Of a stretch of DNA of 64,000 bases, positions 62,421 to 64,000 are shown one piece after another (positions within the stretch are counted from its first letter, which is position 1; each line of letters starts with the position of its first letter). Source of the DNA: Mycobacterium syngnathidarum (GTDB lineage: Bacteria > Actinomycetota > Actinomycetes > Mycobacteriales > Mycobacteriaceae); assembly GCF_001942625.1 (NCBI RefSeq), contig NZ_MLCL01000084.1:1-64000 (forward strand), in the 5' to 3' direction. A program made the translations under genes and the position numbers. The notes under the pieces are model-generated. The model worked only from the letters and a program-made list of their open reading frames with translations, made no database searches and had not been told where the DNA came from.

Positions 62421-64000
62421 GGTCCGGACTGACATCGCGTCGCTGCTGCTCGATCGGGTCGGTGACCAACACCTCGGCCTGCGCACCCGTGACCGGGACT
62501 GGACGTGGGACGAGGTGATCGCCGAATCCGCCGCGCGTGGCGCGCTGGCGCAGGCCATGCGCATCGATGGCCCGTTGCACATCGGCGTGCTGCTGGACAA
62601 CGTGCCGGACTTCGTCTTCTGGCTGGGCGGCGCCGCGCTGGCCGGGGCGACCATCGTCGGCATCAACCCGACCCGTGGCGCCGCGGAGATGGCAGCCGAA
62701 ATCCGGCTTGCCGATTGCCAATTGATCGTCACCGACACCGCCGGTGCCCAGCGTCTGAGTGGGCTCGACCTCGGGTTGGCGCCGGAGCGGTTTCTGGTGG
62801 TCGACGGCCCGGACTATGCGGCACAGCTCGCCGCGCATCGCGTCACTCCGTCGGTCGCCCCCGGGGTCACCGAGGATTCCCTGATGCTGCTGCTGTTCAC
62901 CTCGGGCACCACGGGTGCCTCCAAGGCCGTCATCTGCAGCCAGGGTCGACTGGCCCGCATCGGCTACGCGGCCGCCGAGAAGTTCGGCCACGTGCGTCAC
63001 GACGTGGAGTACTGCTGCATGCCGCTGTTCCACGGCAACGCCATCATGGCGCTGTGGGTTCCGGCGCTGACGGTCGGTGCCACCGTGTGCCTGACGCCCT
63101 CGTTCTCGGCGTCCGGATTCCTGCCGGACGTACGGTATTTCGGCGCCACGTTCTTCACCTACGTGGGCAAGGCACTCGGCTACCTGATGGCCACCCCCGC
63201 GCAACCAGACGACGCCGACAACCCGTTGGTCCGCGGTTTCGGCACCGAGGCCTCACCCGATGACCAGAACGAGTTCCGTCGCCGGTTCGACGCCGAACTG
63301 TTCGAAGGTTACGGCTCCAGCGAAGGCGGTGGGGCAGTGGTGCTCGCCCCGGACATGCCGCCGGGCGCGCTCGGCAGGCCCGCGCATCAAGGTGTCGCGA
63401 TCGTCGACCCTGAATCGCTGAACGACTGTGTGCCAGCGGTTCTCGATGAGCACGGACGTGTTCTCAACCCTGACGACGCGGTCGGAGAGATCGTCGACAA
63501 ACTCGGCACCCGCACCTTCGAGGGCTACTACCGCAACGACGAGGCCAACGCCGAACGTATCCGCAACGGCTGGTACTGGACCGGTGATCTCGGCTACCTC
63601 GACGCGGCCGGGTTCATCTACTTCGCCGGCCGGCGCGGCGACTGGATCCGGGTGGACGGTGAAAACACCTCGGCACTGAACATCGAGCGCGTCCTGCGTC
63701 GCCATCCCGAGGTGGTGGCCGCCGGTGTGTACGCGGTGCCCGATCCGCGTTCGGGCGATCAGGTGATGGCCGCGATCGAGGTGGCCGATCCCGACGGCTT
63801 CGACGCCGCGGATTTCGTGGCCTACTTGGCCGCCCAGGAAGACCTGGGCACCAAGGGAATTCCACGGTTCCTGCGGGTGTCGAAGAACCTGCCGGTCACC
63901 GGGTCGAACAAGGTGCTCAAACGTGAACTGCAGACACAACGTTGGCACACCGACGAGGTGGTGTACCGGTGGGCGGGACGGGGAACGCCCGTGTATCGGG
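62413..64000 (+). CDS. Acyl-CoA synthetase (AMP-forming), runs off window
   Basis: Partial at the 3-prime end: 529 codons visible, no stop. ATP/AMP signature LLLFTSGTTGASKAV, the GYGSSEGGG motif and GWYWTGDLGYL are present, and the last residues (VVYRWAGRGTPVYR) look like the family's C-terminus, so little is missing. FadD-type fatty or steroid side-chain CoA ligase. ATG at 62413 within the previous gene, so translation is coupled; the NTF2-like partner suggests a shared catabolic pathway. Confidence 0.87.
   Translation, partial: MPEVRTDIASLLLDRVGDQHLGLRTRDRDWTWDEVIAESAARGALAQAMRIDGPLHIGVLLDNVPDFVFWLGGAALAGATIVGINPTRGAAEMAAEIRLADCQLIVTDTAGAQRLSGLDLGLAPERFLVVDGPDYAAQLAAHRVTPSVAPGVTEDSLMLLLFTSGTTGASKAVICSQGRLARIGYAAAEKFGHVRHDVEYCCMPLFHGNAIMALWVPALTVGATVCLTPSFSASGFLPDVRYFGATFFTYVGKALGYLMATPAQPDDADNPLVRGFGTEASPDDQNEFRRRFDAELFEGYGSSEGGGAVVLAPDMPPGALGRPAHQGVAIVDPESLNDCVPAVLDEHGRVLNPDDAVGEIVDKLGTRTFEGYYRNDEANAERIRNGWYWTGDLGYLDAAGFIYFAGRRGDWIRVDGENTSALNIERVLRRHPEVVAAGVYAVPDPRSGDQVMAAIEVADPDGFDAADFVAYLAAQEDLGTKGIPRFLRVSKNLPVTGSNKVLKRELQTQRWHTDEVVYRWAGRGTPVYR

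Overview
The window looks like the chromosome of a rapidly growing mycobacterium (Mycolicibacterium type). It is GC-rich, reading frames are densely packed with 1-4 nt stop/start overlaps, and many starts sit 6-8 nt after a TAnnnT -10 box with no Shine-Dalgarno (leaderless transcripts). The backbone follows, from memory and in reverse orientation, the Mycobacterium tuberculosis order Rv3309c to Rv3280: upp, pmmB, deoD, amiB1, amiA1, Rv3304, lpdA, glpD2, Rv3300c, nei, lhr, Rv3295, pcd, lrpA, lat, usfY, usfX, sigF, accA3, Rv3284, sseA, maf, accE5, accD5. No rRNA, tRNA, CRISPR or complete insertion sequence was seen.

Region by region. (1) 0.2-13 kb: nucleotide salvage (upp, deoD), phosphohexomutase, two M20 amidohydrolases, LpdA, GlpD2 and an RluA-type synthase, interrupted by a flavin monooxygenase with its divergent TetR regulator. 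(2) 13-21 kb: accessory metabolism (SDR, enoyl-CoA hydratase, Na+/alanine symporter), then a TetR-controlled fatty-acyl desaturase with its ferredoxin reductase, a GNAT and a DUF222/HNH protein. (3) 21-35 kb: the TetR-lhr-nei repair operon, a stand-alone BM3-like P450, an LMF1-like membrane protein, and the lysine degradation/starvation set pcd, lrpA and lat.

(4) 34.5-50.6 kb: about 15 kb between lat and usfX-sigF that is far larger than the usfY-containing gap of M. tuberculosis. It reads as an expanded SigF general-stress island. Eight good matches to the SigF promoter pattern (GTTT, 15-17 nt, GGGTA-like) stand in front of a methyltransferase/CDGSH pair, a heme-oxygenase-like diiron protein, a DUF4383 membrane protein, a 55-residue ORF, an amber-interrupted small acidic protein heading an NRAMP/PRC-barrel operon, a second RsbW kinase, small membrane proteins and an F420-type oxidoreductase. 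Two UsfY paralogues, CsbD-like and ChaB/Rho-N-like proteins lie among them. Two STAS anti-anti-sigma factors share a duplicated promoter and leader of about 120-130 nt. One lacks a phosphorylatable residue and the other carries Thr.

(5) 50.6-64 kb: MobA-like transferase, malate dehydrogenase, the long-chain acyl-CoA carboxylase genes (accA3, accE5, accD5), sulfur transfer (sseA, sufE), Maf, a hydrolase, a PucR-type regulator, and an NTF2-like/acyl-CoA synthetase pair that runs off the end. Two copies of an imperfect inverted repeat of about 56-58 bp lie at 52.7 and 61.7 kb.

The most promising undescribed material is the SigF island, especially the paired STAS leaders, the two partner-switching modules, and the small or broken ORFs directly behind SigF-type promoters.
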